The notes beneath the pieces are model-generated. The model had not been told where the DNA came from. It did no database searches and saw only the letters and a program-made list of their open reading frames with translations. 64,000 nucleotides of DNA from Brachyspira hampsonii (GTDB lineage Bacteria; Spirochaetota; Brachyspiria; Brachyspirales; Brachyspiraceae), in the NCBI RefSeq assembly GCF_001746205.1, contig NZ_MDCO01000012.1, positions 558,001 to 622,000 of the forward strand. Reading direction: 5' to 3'. Both the position numbers and the translations under genes were made by a program. Of the stretch, positions 1 to 8,604 are shown piece after piece; the stretch's first letter is position 1; each line of letters begins with the position of its first letter.

Positions 1-286
1 AGAGATAATTTTTAATTTGTTCTTTATCTTTATTGTCATATTCTTTTATTAATTTATCTAATGTGATAGAATCTGAAAGAGCTATACCTACAGCTTTTAC
101 TTTTATACCTTCAGCAATAACTATTTTTGTGCCTTTTTTTATGTATGTATTTTTAATTTTCTCTAAAGCATTTTTATAATCTGCATCATCATCTTTAAAT
201 CCTACAAATGATATATTATATTTAAAGAATATTTCATCTAAAATCCATTTATCTCCCCATTTACTGCCAAAATAAACATACGACAT
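1..286 (-). CDS. Hypothetical protein, N-terminal part only (runs off the window)
   Basis: The minus-strand reading frame opens with ATG at 284-286 (MSYVYFGSKWGDKWILDEIF) and stays open to base 1, so about 95 N-terminal residues are visible and the C-terminus is missing. The visible part alternates beta and alpha segments, with a stretch KIVIAEGIKVKAVGIALSD that looks like a small alpha/beta or beta-barrel domain. I do not recognise the family. The 490 bp upstream contain its promoter region and a repeat locus. Confidence 0.6.
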   Translation of the reverse strand, partial: MSYVYFGSKWGDKWILDEIFFKYNISFVGFKDDDADYKNALEKIKNTYIKKGTKIVIAEGIKVKAVGIALSDSITLDKLIKEYDNKDKEQIKNYL

Positions 287-522
287 TAAAAATATCCTAA
301 CATTTTTATATTTTATAAGTATATAAGAACTAAAGATAAAATCAATGTATTTGTATAGTTAATTATTTTTTATATGGTTTAAACAAATATATAGATATAT
401 AAAAATATCTTGCAGTAATAAAAAAAACATAAACTATTTATTATTATCACAGTTTTAAGTACGCATTATGAATGCTTACCTTATTTTTGTTTTTCAAGAA
501 TAACAGAAATAATTGAAAACCT

Positions 523-763
523 AAAGGGTGGGAAGTGTAAATAAATTTTAAAACCTATTTTCATACCCCACCCTTTAAAATTTACTGATTTACTTTGGAT
601 TTTAATATTAATTATCTTTATAGCTTGATTATAATTTATTAGCACCCGCCCAAGTGCTGATTAGATTTTCAATCTACTTAACGCATGATTTAAATTATTA
701 TTTGATGAAATTTGAATTATATTATTAATAGATTTATATTTAGAATATTATTTACCATGCGTT
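523..763. repeat. Composite GC-box repeat, locus A (palindrome + arm + core)
   Basis: This fills most of the 287-778 gap. A 55 bp imperfect palindrome (AAAGGGTGGG at 523, CCCCACCCTTT ending 577) is followed by an AGCACCCGCCCAAG box at 641-654 and by an 85 bp core from AACGCATG (679) to ACCATGCGTT (763). Box order and spacing match the loci at 34.1, 46.6, 51.7, 57.5 and 59.9 kb. The rest of the gap (287-520) is plain AT-rich DNA in which I see only the promoter area of the gene ending at 286. Confidence 0.8.
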
Positions 764-778
764 TTGTTTTAAGTATTT

Positions 779-1741
779 TTAAAATGCCTTTATCTTCAAA
801 ATATCATGTATATGCACTATACCAATAGGATTATTGTTGTTGTTTACCACTACTAAATTAGTGATCTTTCCTTCCATGATATGCAAAGCCTCTCCGATAA
901 GAGTATCCTCATAAATGACTTTAGGAGAAGTATTCATAATATATTTAACTTCTTTTGAAAGTATATTTTTCATATCATTGTCTTTAACAAGAAGCCTTTT
1001 CAAATCTCCGTCTACGATTATTCCTTTTAAAATATTATTATTATCAACAACGATAGCTATACCTAATTTGCATTCTATAATTTTAAATAAAGCATCCTGC
1101 AATGAAGTATTTGTATTAATTATAGGTAAATTTTCAGTATGCATAATAGATTTAACTTTAGCAAGCTGTCTTCCCAAACTTCCTCCCGGATGGAATATTG
1201 CGAAATCTTCTGCTCTGAATCCTCTAAGCTCCATTAAAGCAGTAGCCAAAGCATCAGATAAAGCTAAAGAAGCCGTAGTGCTTACAGTAGGAGCTAATTT
1301 AAGAGGGCAAGCTTCTTCTTTAACATGCGTAAGCAATGTAATTTTGGCATTCTTAGAAAGTGTAGAATTAATATCATTTGTAATAGCAATGTATGGTATA
1401 TTCTGACGGCAAAGCCAATTTACAAGCTCTATAATCTCGCGGGATTCACCGCCTTTAGAATACAGCAGGCAGTAATCCTCTTTAGTAATCATACCAAAAT
1501 CGCCATGCATACATTCATTAGGATCAACAAAAAAACTCGGAGTACCCGTAGAAGCAAAAGTAGCAGCCGCCTTTCTAGCTATATGACCGCTCTTTCCCAC
1601 TCCGGAAGTTATTACTCTGCCTTTAATATTAAATAACTCTTTTACCGCATTTTCAAAACTACTGTCAAGTTTATCAGATAAATCTCTCAGATTCTCACTC
1701 TCAAGTAAAAGAGTAGTCTTTCCTCGTTCTATTATATTCAT
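779..1741 (-). CDS. kdsD: Arabinose-5-phosphate isomerase (KpsF/GutQ/KdsD family)
   Basis: Interconverts D-ribulose 5-phosphate and D-arabinose 5-phosphate, the first step of KDO synthesis for the outer-membrane lipooligosaccharide. The 320 residues fit the family length. An N-terminal SIS sugar-isomerase domain (about residues 35-180) carries the signature VITSGVGKSGHIARK and the HGDFGMI loop, and a pair of CBS domains occupies about 200-320. It is the last gene of a minus-strand run, with a 30 bp gap to the mini-gene upstream. Cytoplasmic. The assignment rests on motif recognition; the GutQ/KpsF/KdsD paralogues cannot be separated by sequence alone. Confidence 0.9.
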   Translation of the reverse strand: MNIIERGKTTLLLESENLRDLSDKLDSSFENAVKELFNIKGRVITSGVGKSGHIARKAAATFASTGTPSFFVDPNECMHGDFGMITKEDYCLLYSKGGESREIIELVNWLCRQNIPYIAITNDINSTLSKNAKITLLTHVKEEACPLKLAPTVSTTASLALSDALATALMELRGFRAEDFAIFHPGGSLGRQLAKVKSIMHTENLPIINTNTSLQDALFKIIECKLGIAIVVDNNNILKGIIVDGDLKRLLVKDNDMKNILSKEVKYIMNTSPKVIYEDTLIGEALHIMEGKITNLVVVNNNNNPIGIVHIHDILKIKAF

Positions 1742-1771
1742 ACAAATATATCGCTGCCTTTAATTATATTA

Positions 1772-1900
1772 TTAATCTATTACATAACTTATCAAGTGTC
1801 CAGCCATGCTTTCTATAGCCTTATCTATATACTTCTCATCTTTTAATTTTTTCTTATAGAGATCTATTTTTTCAGGGTTAATTTTTACTGCTGTTTTCAT
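1772..1900 (-). CDS. 42-residue basic hypothetical protein
   Basis: A short open frame between yraN and kdsD starts at ATG 1898-1900 with a GGGG ribosome-binding site about 6 bases upstream, and ends with TAA at 1772. It begins MKTAVKINPEKIDLYKKKLK and is lysine-rich and probably helical. The spacings of 10 bp to yraN and 30 bp to kdsD leave almost no other room, which suggests a real mini-gene in the operon. I do not recognise the family. Confidence 0.55.
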   Translation of the reverse strand: MKTAVKINPEKIDLYKKKLKDEKYIDKAIESMAGHLISYVID

Positions 1901-1910
1901 GTCGATACCC

Positions 1911-2276
1911 CTAAATAAATATATCTTCTATAAATGATATTTCACGATTATAATGGGTATCGTCTATTAAAACTGCCCCAAAGGAACATTTTTGATTAAA
2001 ACTTAATCCTTTTTCGATTAAGTATTCTTCAGCTGTTTCATATAATTTTCTTTTCTTACGTTCAGATATTGAGTAAGCTGCATATCCAAAACTTCCTTGT
2101 CTTCGATATTTTACTTCTATAAACACAATAACAACTCCTTTTGTCATTACTAAATCTATCTCGCCTCTTGTCTTTTTTCCTCTAAAGTTTCGTTCTAATA
2201 GAGAAAAACCAAGTTCTTCGAGATATTTTAAGGCAATATCCTCTCCTAGATTGCCTATATCTTTTTTGTTAGCCAT
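1911..2276 (-). CDS. yraN: YraN/UPF0102 family endonuclease-like protein
   Basis: 121 residues, typical of UPF0102. The restriction-endonuclease-like core is visible: the LGEDIALKYLEELGF helix, then RGEIDLVM and VVIVFIEVKYR, which give the D-(E/V)xK-type metal site, then the GYAAYSISERKKRKL segment. The family is associated with Holliday-junction or DNA processing but its role is not settled. It lies 9 bp downstream of the HD-GYP-like gene and is probably co-transcribed with it. Confidence 0.85.
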   Translation of the reverse strand: MANKKDIGNLGEDIALKYLEELGFSLLERNFRGKKTRGEIDLVMTKGVVIVFIEVKYRRQGSFGYAAYSISERKKRKLYETAEEYLIEKGLSFNQKCSFGAVLIDDTHYNREISFIEDIFI

Positions 2277-2285
2277 TTTTTAATA

Positions 2286-3518
2286 TTACTTTTTTTCTTC
2301 AGCATCTAATATTTTAGTTCTTACCTCCTCTAAAAAATTATTATCTTTGTCAACACCAGCTATAAACAGTTGATTAGTTTCTAATAAATTGATAGTTTCT
2401 CCGTCTTCTATAAACTCACCGTTTTCATTTGACACTATTTTAATTATAGGTCTGATAGGGAAATTCGGATTAGCAGCAAAAACAAATCCTTTTCTTTTAT
2501 CATTCAATAAAACTATAGAACCTATAGGATACACTGTGAATATACTTACAAAAGTTTTTGATATATTAGGATCATACTTTGTATTAGCACCGTGTATAAT
2601 CTCTTTGACTGCATCGTATAAAGTTACATATTTCTTTTTATTTTCATTGCTCTTTTCAAGCATTAAGCTAAATGTAGATTTATTATCTTTTGATTTAGAA
2701 GCAGAAGATGCTATTCTCATAGGTTTAAGCATTTTTTCAACTGCATGAGCTATAGCAACTATTTTTGAATATAAATTTATCTGATTTCCGGCAAGCCCTC
2801 TAGGATATCCTTTACCATTATAAAACTCATGATGCATAAGTGATATCATAGCCAAATCTTCTTCAAATCGGAAACTAGATTTAAGAATTTTATATCCGTA
2901 GACAGTATGTTTTTTTACCTCGGCATATTCTTCTGAAGTAAATTTACCTATTTTACTCAAAATCTTATCAGGAACTTTTACAAGTCCTATATCATAAAGT
3001 ATAGCACCTATTCCTAATTTTTTTACTCTATTTTCGGAAAACTTCATAGCACGGCCAATAATCATTGATATTAAAGAAACATTTAATGATCTCACATAAT
3101 ACTCATCAGGTTTAGGAAAATTTGTTAAATTAAAAAGCTGAAGTACACTGCTCAAATTCCTATTAACTATATCCAATACTTCGTCTAAAATTTCATTTAG
3201 TTCATTAATATTAACTAAATTATTATTTTTGTATCCGCCTAAATTATTTCTAACTTTTTTGATGACATTGAAATATATTTTTTTAAATACTTTATATTCC
3301 CTTAAAAATTTATCGAAATCTGCAGATACTTCCATATCTAATGAAGTATTATCTTCTACAAATACTTCATTAATATCCCATTTCTTAAGCCTTTGCATAT
3401 CATCTTCTTTGAAATCTATATACCCTGTAGATGCAAGAAAATCATTATACAAATATATATCTTTCTTTTCAGCTTTTGCTTTTATATCCTGAGTATTTAT
3501 TTTAGTTAATTTTGCCAT
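2286..3518 (-). CDS. Degenerate HD-GYP domain protein
   Basis: 410 residues. An HD-GYP-type domain occupies about residues 130-270, recognisable from LGIGAILYDIGLVKVPDKIL, HTVYGYKIL and HHEFYNGKGYPRGLAG. Active HD-GYP proteins hydrolyse cyclic di-GMP at a metal site. Here the first His is Arg143, the HD pair is Tyr175-Asp176, and the Asp of the usual ADAYD motif is His258, while His204 and His229-His230 remain. That suggests a non-catalytic sensor or an altered metal site. The N-terminal 120 residues and the C-terminal domain (about 300-410) match nothing I know. Four bases separate it from the FlhB-like gene upstream, so a link to flagellar control is plausible but inferred. Confidence 0.75.
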   Translation of the reverse strand: MAKLTKINTQDIKAKAEKKDIYLYNDFLASTGYIDFKEDDMQRLKKWDINEVFVEDNTSLDMEVSADFDKFLREYKVFKKIYFNVIKKVRNNLGGYKNNNLVNINELNEILDEVLDIVNRNLSSVLQLFNLTNFPKPDEYYVRSLNVSLISMIIGRAMKFSENRVKKLGIGAILYDIGLVKVPDKILSKIGKFTSEEYAEVKKHTVYGYKILKSSFRFEEDLAMISLMHHEFYNGKGYPRGLAGNQINLYSKIVAIAHAVEKMLKPMRIASSASKSKDNKSTFSLMLEKSNENKKKYVTLYDAVKEIIHGANTKYDPNISKTFVSIFTVYPIGSIVLLNDKRKGFVFAANPNFPIRPIIKIVSNENGEFIEDGETINLLETNQLFIAGVDKDNNFLEEVRTKILDAEEKK

Positions 3519-3521
3519 TAT

Positions 3522-3791
3522 TTATTCTGCCTTTAATTTATATATATATTTTAATATTATACTCACAGCTTCATAAAGCGAATATGGTATCTCCTCCCCA
3601 ATTTCTAACTGCATCAAATGCTTAGCCGTATCCTCATTGGAAACCACAGGTACTTTATGCTTTCTTGCAATATCAACCATTCTTTTTGCTAAGTAATTGC
3701 TGCCTTTCGATATGAGTATAGGAGCATTATGCACTTCTTTATTGTATAATAAAGCAGCAGCATTTTTTATATCCTTATTATTTTTATTCAT
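3522..3791 (-). CDS. FlhB C-terminal-domain-like export switch protein (YlqH/FhlB type)
   Basis: 89 residues corresponding to the cytoplasmic domain of FlhB/EscU without the membrane part. The visible hallmarks are AAALLYNKEVHNAPILISKG and MVDIARKHKVPVVSN. The autocleavage NPTH motif of full-length FlhB is absent. Such stand-alone domains (Bacillus YlqH, FhlB) can partly replace the FlhB C-domain in flagellar type III export. It starts 4 bp after the larger FliK/YlqG-like gene, the same pairing as ylqG-ylqH in Bacillus. Confidence 0.85.
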   Translation of the reverse strand: MNKNNKDIKNAAALLYNKEVHNAPILISKGSNYLAKRMVDIARKHKVPVVSNEDTAKHLMQLEIGEEIPYSLYEAVSIILKYIYKLKAE

Positions 3792-3795
3792 TTAC

Positions 3796-4896
3796 TTAGC
3801 CTTCATAATTTATTTTTATATTGTCAAAAATACTTAACTCTTTATCTATATTCTCTTTCACACTATTTAATTTATTAAATAACTTCTTATCAAATAATTT
3901 CACCGTAATCAAATATTTATTATCATACTCATCTTTAATTATATCTATTTTACATAGTTCTTTATTATCATCATAAATAACAAATGTTAATCTATTTTTA
4001 TTATTTTCATCTTTGCTAATATATAATAATACATCTTTAATTTCTTGGTCTATAATAAATGGTATAGGAATCATAAATGCATTTTCCTGAAAATTTCTGT
4101 TTTTTCTATTTGCAGATAAAACTTTCAGCATAAGCATCATCATATTAAAATTATCTGAAGACAATTCGCCCTGAAGCATATCAAAGAGCATAAACCATAT
4201 ATTAAAACCCGCATTTGTATTTATATAGTTATTTAAATTTTCTGCAATAGAATGATTAGGGTCATTATTATCCCCCTGAATAACACTATTAGCAAGCATT
4301 AGTAATATTTCGGTTATTTCAGTATTTTTGTTAGAGTTTTTTATAGAGCGGATTATATCATTAAACTGCTTAAAAATATTTCCTAAAGAGTTTATTTCTT
4401 CTACCGTTAAATATACTCCGTTAGACATTGCATTTAATATAAACTTTTTCTTATCGCTATCTAAATCCGGAAGGTATTTAAGTACAGTTTCAAAATATCT
4501 TATATTTTCATAACTAGGCTTTATACCTTTCTGAGAGAGCATAGATGAAATTTCAGAATTATTCTCTGTTATGTTAAGTAAAACATTTGAATTGTTCTTG
4601 TTTATTCTGCTTTCTCTTGCTTCTTTCAAACTTTCAGCATTTTTAAGTATTGTTAAAGTTACTTCTCCATTTTTTTTACTAACCAGAGCAAATCCTTTAT
4701 CTGTCATACCGTTTTTGAATAATGCTACTAATTTATTGCCCATAATATTTATTAATGCTTTATCATTATCTAATTTTCTCATTATAGAGTATCTTACTAC
4801 ATCTCCATCTTTGATTTGAGTATTGTTTTTATTTGTTATGAGATTTAAATATTTATTATTTATATTAAGCATATTAATATTATATGTTTTTTTCAC
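3796..4896 (-). CDS. FliK/YlqG-like hypothetical protein
   Basis: 366 residues with no signal peptide or membrane segment. The N-terminal 80 residues form a beta-rich module (IKDGDVVRYSIMRKL ... GNKLVALFKNG) of the kind found ahead of FliK-type hook-length proteins, the middle is helical, and the end (about 280-366) is a second beta-rich module. Its position just ahead of an FlhB-domain gene is what suggests a YlqG-like partner; sequence similarity alone is too weak to assign. It is the first gene of the minus-strand run and is preceded by a 316 bp non-coding stretch. Confidence 0.5.
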   Translation of the reverse strand: MKKTYNINMLNINNKYLNLITNKNNTQIKDGDVVRYSIMRKLDNDKALINIMGNKLVALFKNGMTDKGFALVSKKNGEVTLTILKNAESLKEARESRINKNNSNVLLNITENNSEISSMLSQKGIKPSYENIRYFETVLKYLPDLDSDKKKFILNAMSNGVYLTVEEINSLGNIFKQFNDIIRSIKNSNKNTEITEILLMLANSVIQGDNNDPNHSIAENLNNYINTNAGFNIWFMLFDMLQGELSSDNFNMMMLMLKVLSANRKNRNFQENAFMIPIPFIIDQEIKDVLLYISKDENNKNRLTFVIYDDNKELCKIDIIKDEYDNKYLITVKLFDKKLFNKLNSVKENIDKELSIFDNIKINYEG

Positions 4897-5030
4897 AATT
4901 TGTTAATAGGATAAATATAAAAATACAGATTATATTTTAATAATATACTTATTTCAAATCTACTTGACAAGGTTAATTATAAAAATTATTTAGCTTTAAA
5001 ATTATAAATATTCAGTCCTTTATAACCAAC

Positions 5031-5138
5031 AACTGCCGCAATGTGTACTTCACCTGTACACAGGAGTAAGATTGAAAGCATAACAAAATAATAGTAGATT
5101 TCGGAGGCACTCAAAATATGTTGCGACTGTGAAGTCCA
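5031..5138. other. Possible structured RNA or relic in a 316 bp gap
   Basis: The 4897-5212 gap is ordinary AT-rich DNA except for this GC-richer block. It holds a GTGTAC/GTACAC stem (5043-5061), an overlapping near-palindrome CCTGTACACAGG, an ACTTCAC/GTGAAGT pair (about 5047 and 5130), and a segment GATTGAAAGC that resembles a CRISPR repeat end but occurs once only. No open frame of note covers it. It could be a small RNA, the leader of the gene starting at 4896, or a decayed repeat. Confidence 0.2.
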
Positions 5139-5212
5139 AACTAATAAAAAAATACTAAATTAAAAAACTATGAGTATCAAACAAGGCTAATATCTGTCTT
5201 ATCTTATACAAT

Positions 5213-6697
5213 TTATAAAAAAGAAGCATTTAATTCTTCCCATCCCAAATAAAGGCTTTTATTAATTTTTAAATCTCTTGCTTTTTCTGCCTGATAAAGC
5301 TTCATCCAAGTTTTAACCATTTGTAAACATTCAGCAAGATTAAATGCCGTAGGATTCCAAGCCATAAAAGCCATTTTAGCTATATTTCCCCCCATAGTAA
5401 GAGTATGAGCCAAAGCTAACATAGACTGCAGTTTAACATCTTCCTTTCTTTTATAATCTTCCATTTTATGAAGCAATTCAAAATTAGCTACTGTGTAATA
5501 TGTTCCTATAAAAAGCTCTATTATCATAGGTACAATAGACATAGTAATAAAATGATCTAATGTATATCCATTAACATACATCCATCTTGCTAAATCATTA
5601 AAAGATAATTTTACTCCGCTAGTACCTACAGAAAAAGGACTATCAGCATTTATACACTGCAAAAAAGTAAGCCCTGGAACAGGTATTCCTTTTGTAGTCG
5701 GTATGTCAGATAGTATATGGCAAAACCATTTTACCAAAGCCATAAAAGGATTTTTTTCAGGAGAATATTTATCTGTCATATCTATAACATTAACTTTAGA
5801 ATCTCTGCCTATAGCAGTAAATTGTCCTGTCATTATATCTCTTACACCAAATATTATTCCAAATATTGGATCATGACCAAGAGATTGAAGTCTATGGGTT
5901 CTTGGATTTAATCCTGCAACATCACTATGAGTAGATGGATCAAAAGGCACTTTAGCAAATTGTTCTAATTTACCCTGATATATTTTTAACATTCTAAGAA
6001 TATTATTATCGCCTTTTTTGGCACTCATTACTTTATTTTTTTGTTCCAATAAAAATTTAGTTATAGGACTTCCTTTTTGTTCAACACCCTGATATATTTG
6101 ATTCTTTATACCATTAACAGTATTAACAGGCGGAACAGCTACCAAAAAATAATCAGTTAATACTGCTGTAAGCACAGAAAGACCTACAACAGCATAATCA
6201 GCCGCACACCATTCCACTTTTCCAAACTTCAAATGATACTCATCAATTATACTTTTATATTCTTCAGGTGTTAATAATTGCTTATACGGATCAGATTCTA
6301 AATCAATATCGTATTTATTTGCATATTCTTCTGCTTTTTGAATATAAGTATCCCAATCATCAACATCATTTATCAATTCAACTAAATTAATATTATGCTC
6401 TTGTATAATTTGTTCAGTTTTTATATTTGCTCTGGCTTCTCTCATTCTTCTAAGTCTGTCTGACTTTTTGCTGTCTATAACAACATTTTCTAAAGCACTT
6501 TTATCTATACCAGCATTATTCATTAACTTTTCAGTTTCTTTCTTCATTTCTAGTATTTTTCTATGCTTTTCTTTAGACTCTTCCTCCAACTTATCTAAAA
6601 GCATATTATTATTTACTAAACTATCTTTAGCCTTATCAGCCTGATGTTTCTGAACTAACATCGCCTTTTCAGCATCGCTTAATACTTTTTTATCCAT
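5213..6697 (-). CDS. Membrane protein of an unassigned two-gene system (LGHDP protein)
   Basis: 494 residues. The N-terminal 100 are charged and heptad-like (coiled coil). A hydrophobic segment lies at about 168-190 and others at about 383-403 and 425-447. Two unusual polar motifs are visible: HRLQSLGHDPIFGIIFG (268-284) and HILSDIPTTKGIPVPG (327-342). I recall similar LGHDP-containing proteins of unknown function in mobile regions of other bacteria but cannot name a family. It follows the 568-residue gene by 17 bp, so the two almost certainly form one operon. Function unknown. Confidence 0.75.
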   Translation of the reverse strand: MDKKVLSDAEKAMLVQKHQADKAKDSLVNNNMLLDKLEEESKEKHRKILEMKKETEKLMNNAGIDKSALENVVIDSKKSDRLRRMREARANIKTEQIIQEHNINLVELINDVDDWDTYIQKAEEYANKYDIDLESDPYKQLLTPEEYKSIIDEYHLKFGKVEWCAADYAVVGLSVLTAVLTDYFLVAVPPVNTVNGIKNQIYQGVEQKGSPITKFLLEQKNKVMSAKKGDNNILRMLKIYQGKLEQFAKVPFDPSTHSDVAGLNPRTHRLQSLGHDPIFGIIFGVRDIMTGQFTAIGRDSKVNVIDMTDKYSPEKNPFMALVKWFCHILSDIPTTKGIPVPGLTFLQCINADSPFSVGTSGVKLSFNDLARWMYVNGYTLDHFITMSIVPMIIELFIGTYYTVANFELLHKMEDYKRKEDVKLQSMLALAHTLTMGGNIAKMAFMAWNPTAFNLAECLQMVKTWMKLYQAEKARDLKINKSLYLGWEELNASFL

Positions 6698-6714
6698 AAA
6701 AATTAACCTAAATA

Positions 6715-8421
6715 TTATTTTCCAAATTTATCCATAAAGCTGCCGAAACCTTTAACGATATTTTTACCAACATTCTCTACACCCTGAGTTATTGCTTTAG
6801 ATGCTATTTCTTTAAAGTCATTATATCCTATATCATCAAAACATTTTAATAACTCTTCTAATTCTTCTAAACTAAATTTTTCATCATGCAAAACCATAAC
6901 AGTTTTTTGACCTTCTTCAGTTTCGATAACTTCTTCCTCATAAAACTCCAATATAATTTCTCTAATATCTTTAAGAGTAGCATCTCTAGTAAGGGATTCA
7001 AGTCTATTAACATCTAAATGTTTTGGTAAATGTATAATAGTTTTTTCCTTTTCAGAATATTGAGACTGTCCCATGATTATAGCCTGAGATGAAGCTAATA
7101 CTTGAATTTGCTTTTGTAATTCCTCCATTTCCATTTTATCAACTTCATTATTTTTTACTAAAGAAACAACTTTTAAAGTTGTATAATTAATATCTTCTAT
7201 AAGTAAATTCAAAGTTCTTTGTGATTTTTTCACAACATTTTGTAATAAAGTTTCTCTCTGTTTATACTTTTCTGATTCATCGCCAGTGATGGCTCTTATT
7301 CCTCTGCCAACTAATTTGTAAGAAACAACCCCGATTACTAAAGCAACCCCTATACCTGTTACCATAGAAGAAAAACCTAATACTCCGCCCATTCCAAGAG
7401 CTGCAAGTCCGCTTGTAAGTCCGGCAGCACTGAAACCAACTGTACCAGTAAGATAAACAGCTGCCAAAGGTACTCCTACAGCTGCAGCCTTTCCTGCCAT
7501 ATCTGTAAATAATTCTTTTATTTTATCATCTGATACATCTCTATCCATAAAGATTTTTTCATCATTAATAATACTATCTTCTATCAACGATATCTCATCA
7601 TCTGAAACATTTAAAAGAGACTGCAAATCTGTAAACTTTTTTTCTTCTTTATAAGCACCTTTAACATATGGTTTTATTTCTTTTTGTGCCCTAAATACAT
7701 TTATAGCTTCTTTCATAAGTGAAATATGAACCTCATGCAAGCGGTTTTTAGCCATATTATCTTCTATTTCTTTTAATAAAATAGTATTATCTATTCTATC
7801 ACTTTCATTTAGCATATAGCTTCTCATATTAAATCTTGATTCAGCATTAAAATCCAATCTTGCTATAAGCTGTATTATTTGGGCATATGATTTATCATCA
7901 AGTATACCTGATTCATTAATAGAAAGATTCGATAAAATTTTTATGAAATCAATTTTCACTATATCTTTTTCACAATCTAAAGGAATACTTTGATCCTCTT
8001 CTCTAAATTCTATGCTATTTTCTTCAGATATTAATTTATCTATTACAGACACAAAATTATCATAATCAAAATCATACAAATCTTCCGAGTAAGTGGTTAA
8101 TACATTGTCATCTTTAGTTACTATTTCAATACATTTTTCTTTTTTAGGTTTTACAATTTTTATACTAGCAATATTAGAATATTCCACATCAAATTTAACA
8201 CTGCTGTCTACAAATGCTCTATAATATAATTTAGCACCGGTTAAAATAAATCCGGATTTGCCGGAACCTAATAAAGTTATATCGAATAAAGCTATAATTT
8301 TATTTGGCTCCAAACCTTGATGCATAGAACATGCTCCATTCAATTTTTTATTTGGAATATTCGGAGAAAAAAGCCATTTTTCACCTTTAAGATTATGCTT
8401 TAATACTTCTTCTGCTATCAT
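6715..8421 (-). CDS. PH-like domain protein with glycine-zipper membrane region
   Basis: 568 residues. The N-terminal 110 look like a bacterial PH-like domain, with GSGKSGFILTGAKLYYR at 52-68 as the diagnostic strand pair. The middle (about 150-260) is helical and includes YAQIIQLIARLD, which is faintly TerB-like. Residues 310-372 are a long Ala/Gly-rich hydrophobic hairpin full of GxxxG spacings, and the C-terminal 190 are charged and helical. It is the first gene of the two-gene operon and is divergent from fliK. The architecture suggests a membrane-associated sensor or pore partner; that is inference. Confidence 0.75.
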   Translation of the reverse strand: MIAEEVLKHNLKGEKWLFSPNIPNKKLNGACSMHQGLEPNKIIALFDITLLGSGKSGFILTGAKLYYRAFVDSSVKFDVEYSNIASIKIVKPKKEKCIEIVTKDDNVLTTYSEDLYDFDYDNFVSVIDKLISEENSIEFREEDQSIPLDCEKDIVKIDFIKILSNLSINESGILDDKSYAQIIQLIARLDFNAESRFNMRSYMLNESDRIDNTILLKEIEDNMAKNRLHEVHISLMKEAINVFRAQKEIKPYVKGAYKEEKKFTDLQSLLNVSDDEISLIEDSIINDEKIFMDRDVSDDKIKELFTDMAGKAAAVGVPLAAVYLTGTVGFSAAGLTSGLAALGMGGVLGFSSMVTGIGVALVIGVVSYKLVGRGIRAITGDESEKYKQRETLLQNVVKKSQRTLNLLIEDINYTTLKVVSLVKNNEVDKMEMEELQKQIQVLASSQAIIMGQSQYSEKEKTIIHLPKHLDVNRLESLTRDATLKDIREIILEFYEEEVIETEEGQKTVMVLHDEKFSLEELEELLKCFDDIGYNDFKEIASKAITQGVENVGKNIVKGFGSFMDKFGK

Positions 8422-8540
8422 CTATAAAACTCCTTAAAATATTTAATTAATAAGTTATCAATGCTATTTTAATAAACAAATCCACATATATTAGAGTATA
8501 TATATTTATATCTAAATGTCAAGAATACATAATATTTTTG

Positions 8541-8567
8541 TAAAGTAAATTTTTATACTTCCGAATA
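8541..8567 (+). promoter_or_regulatory. Sigma-28 (FliA/WhiG)-like promoter for fliK-flgD
   Basis: TAAAGTAA at 8541-8548, an 11 bp spacer, then TCCGAATA at 8560-8567. The flagellar sigma-28 consensus is TAAAGTTT-N11-GCCGATAA, so this is 6 of 8 and 5 of 8 matches with the exact spacing. It lies 37 bp ahead of the fliK start codon. Confidence 0.5.
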
Positions 8568-8604
8568 TTAATATAGTAATAAACTAATAATTAGGAAGTA
8601 AATT

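Noticed and set aside
915-1636. Open frames on the plus strand opposite kdsD
   Set aside because: kdsD is a clear conserved family member in full frame; the opposite frames have no recognisable motif.
5071-5080. CRISPR repeat end (GATTGAAAGC)
   Set aside because: Only one copy occurs, with no regularly spaced repeats and no cas genes in the window.
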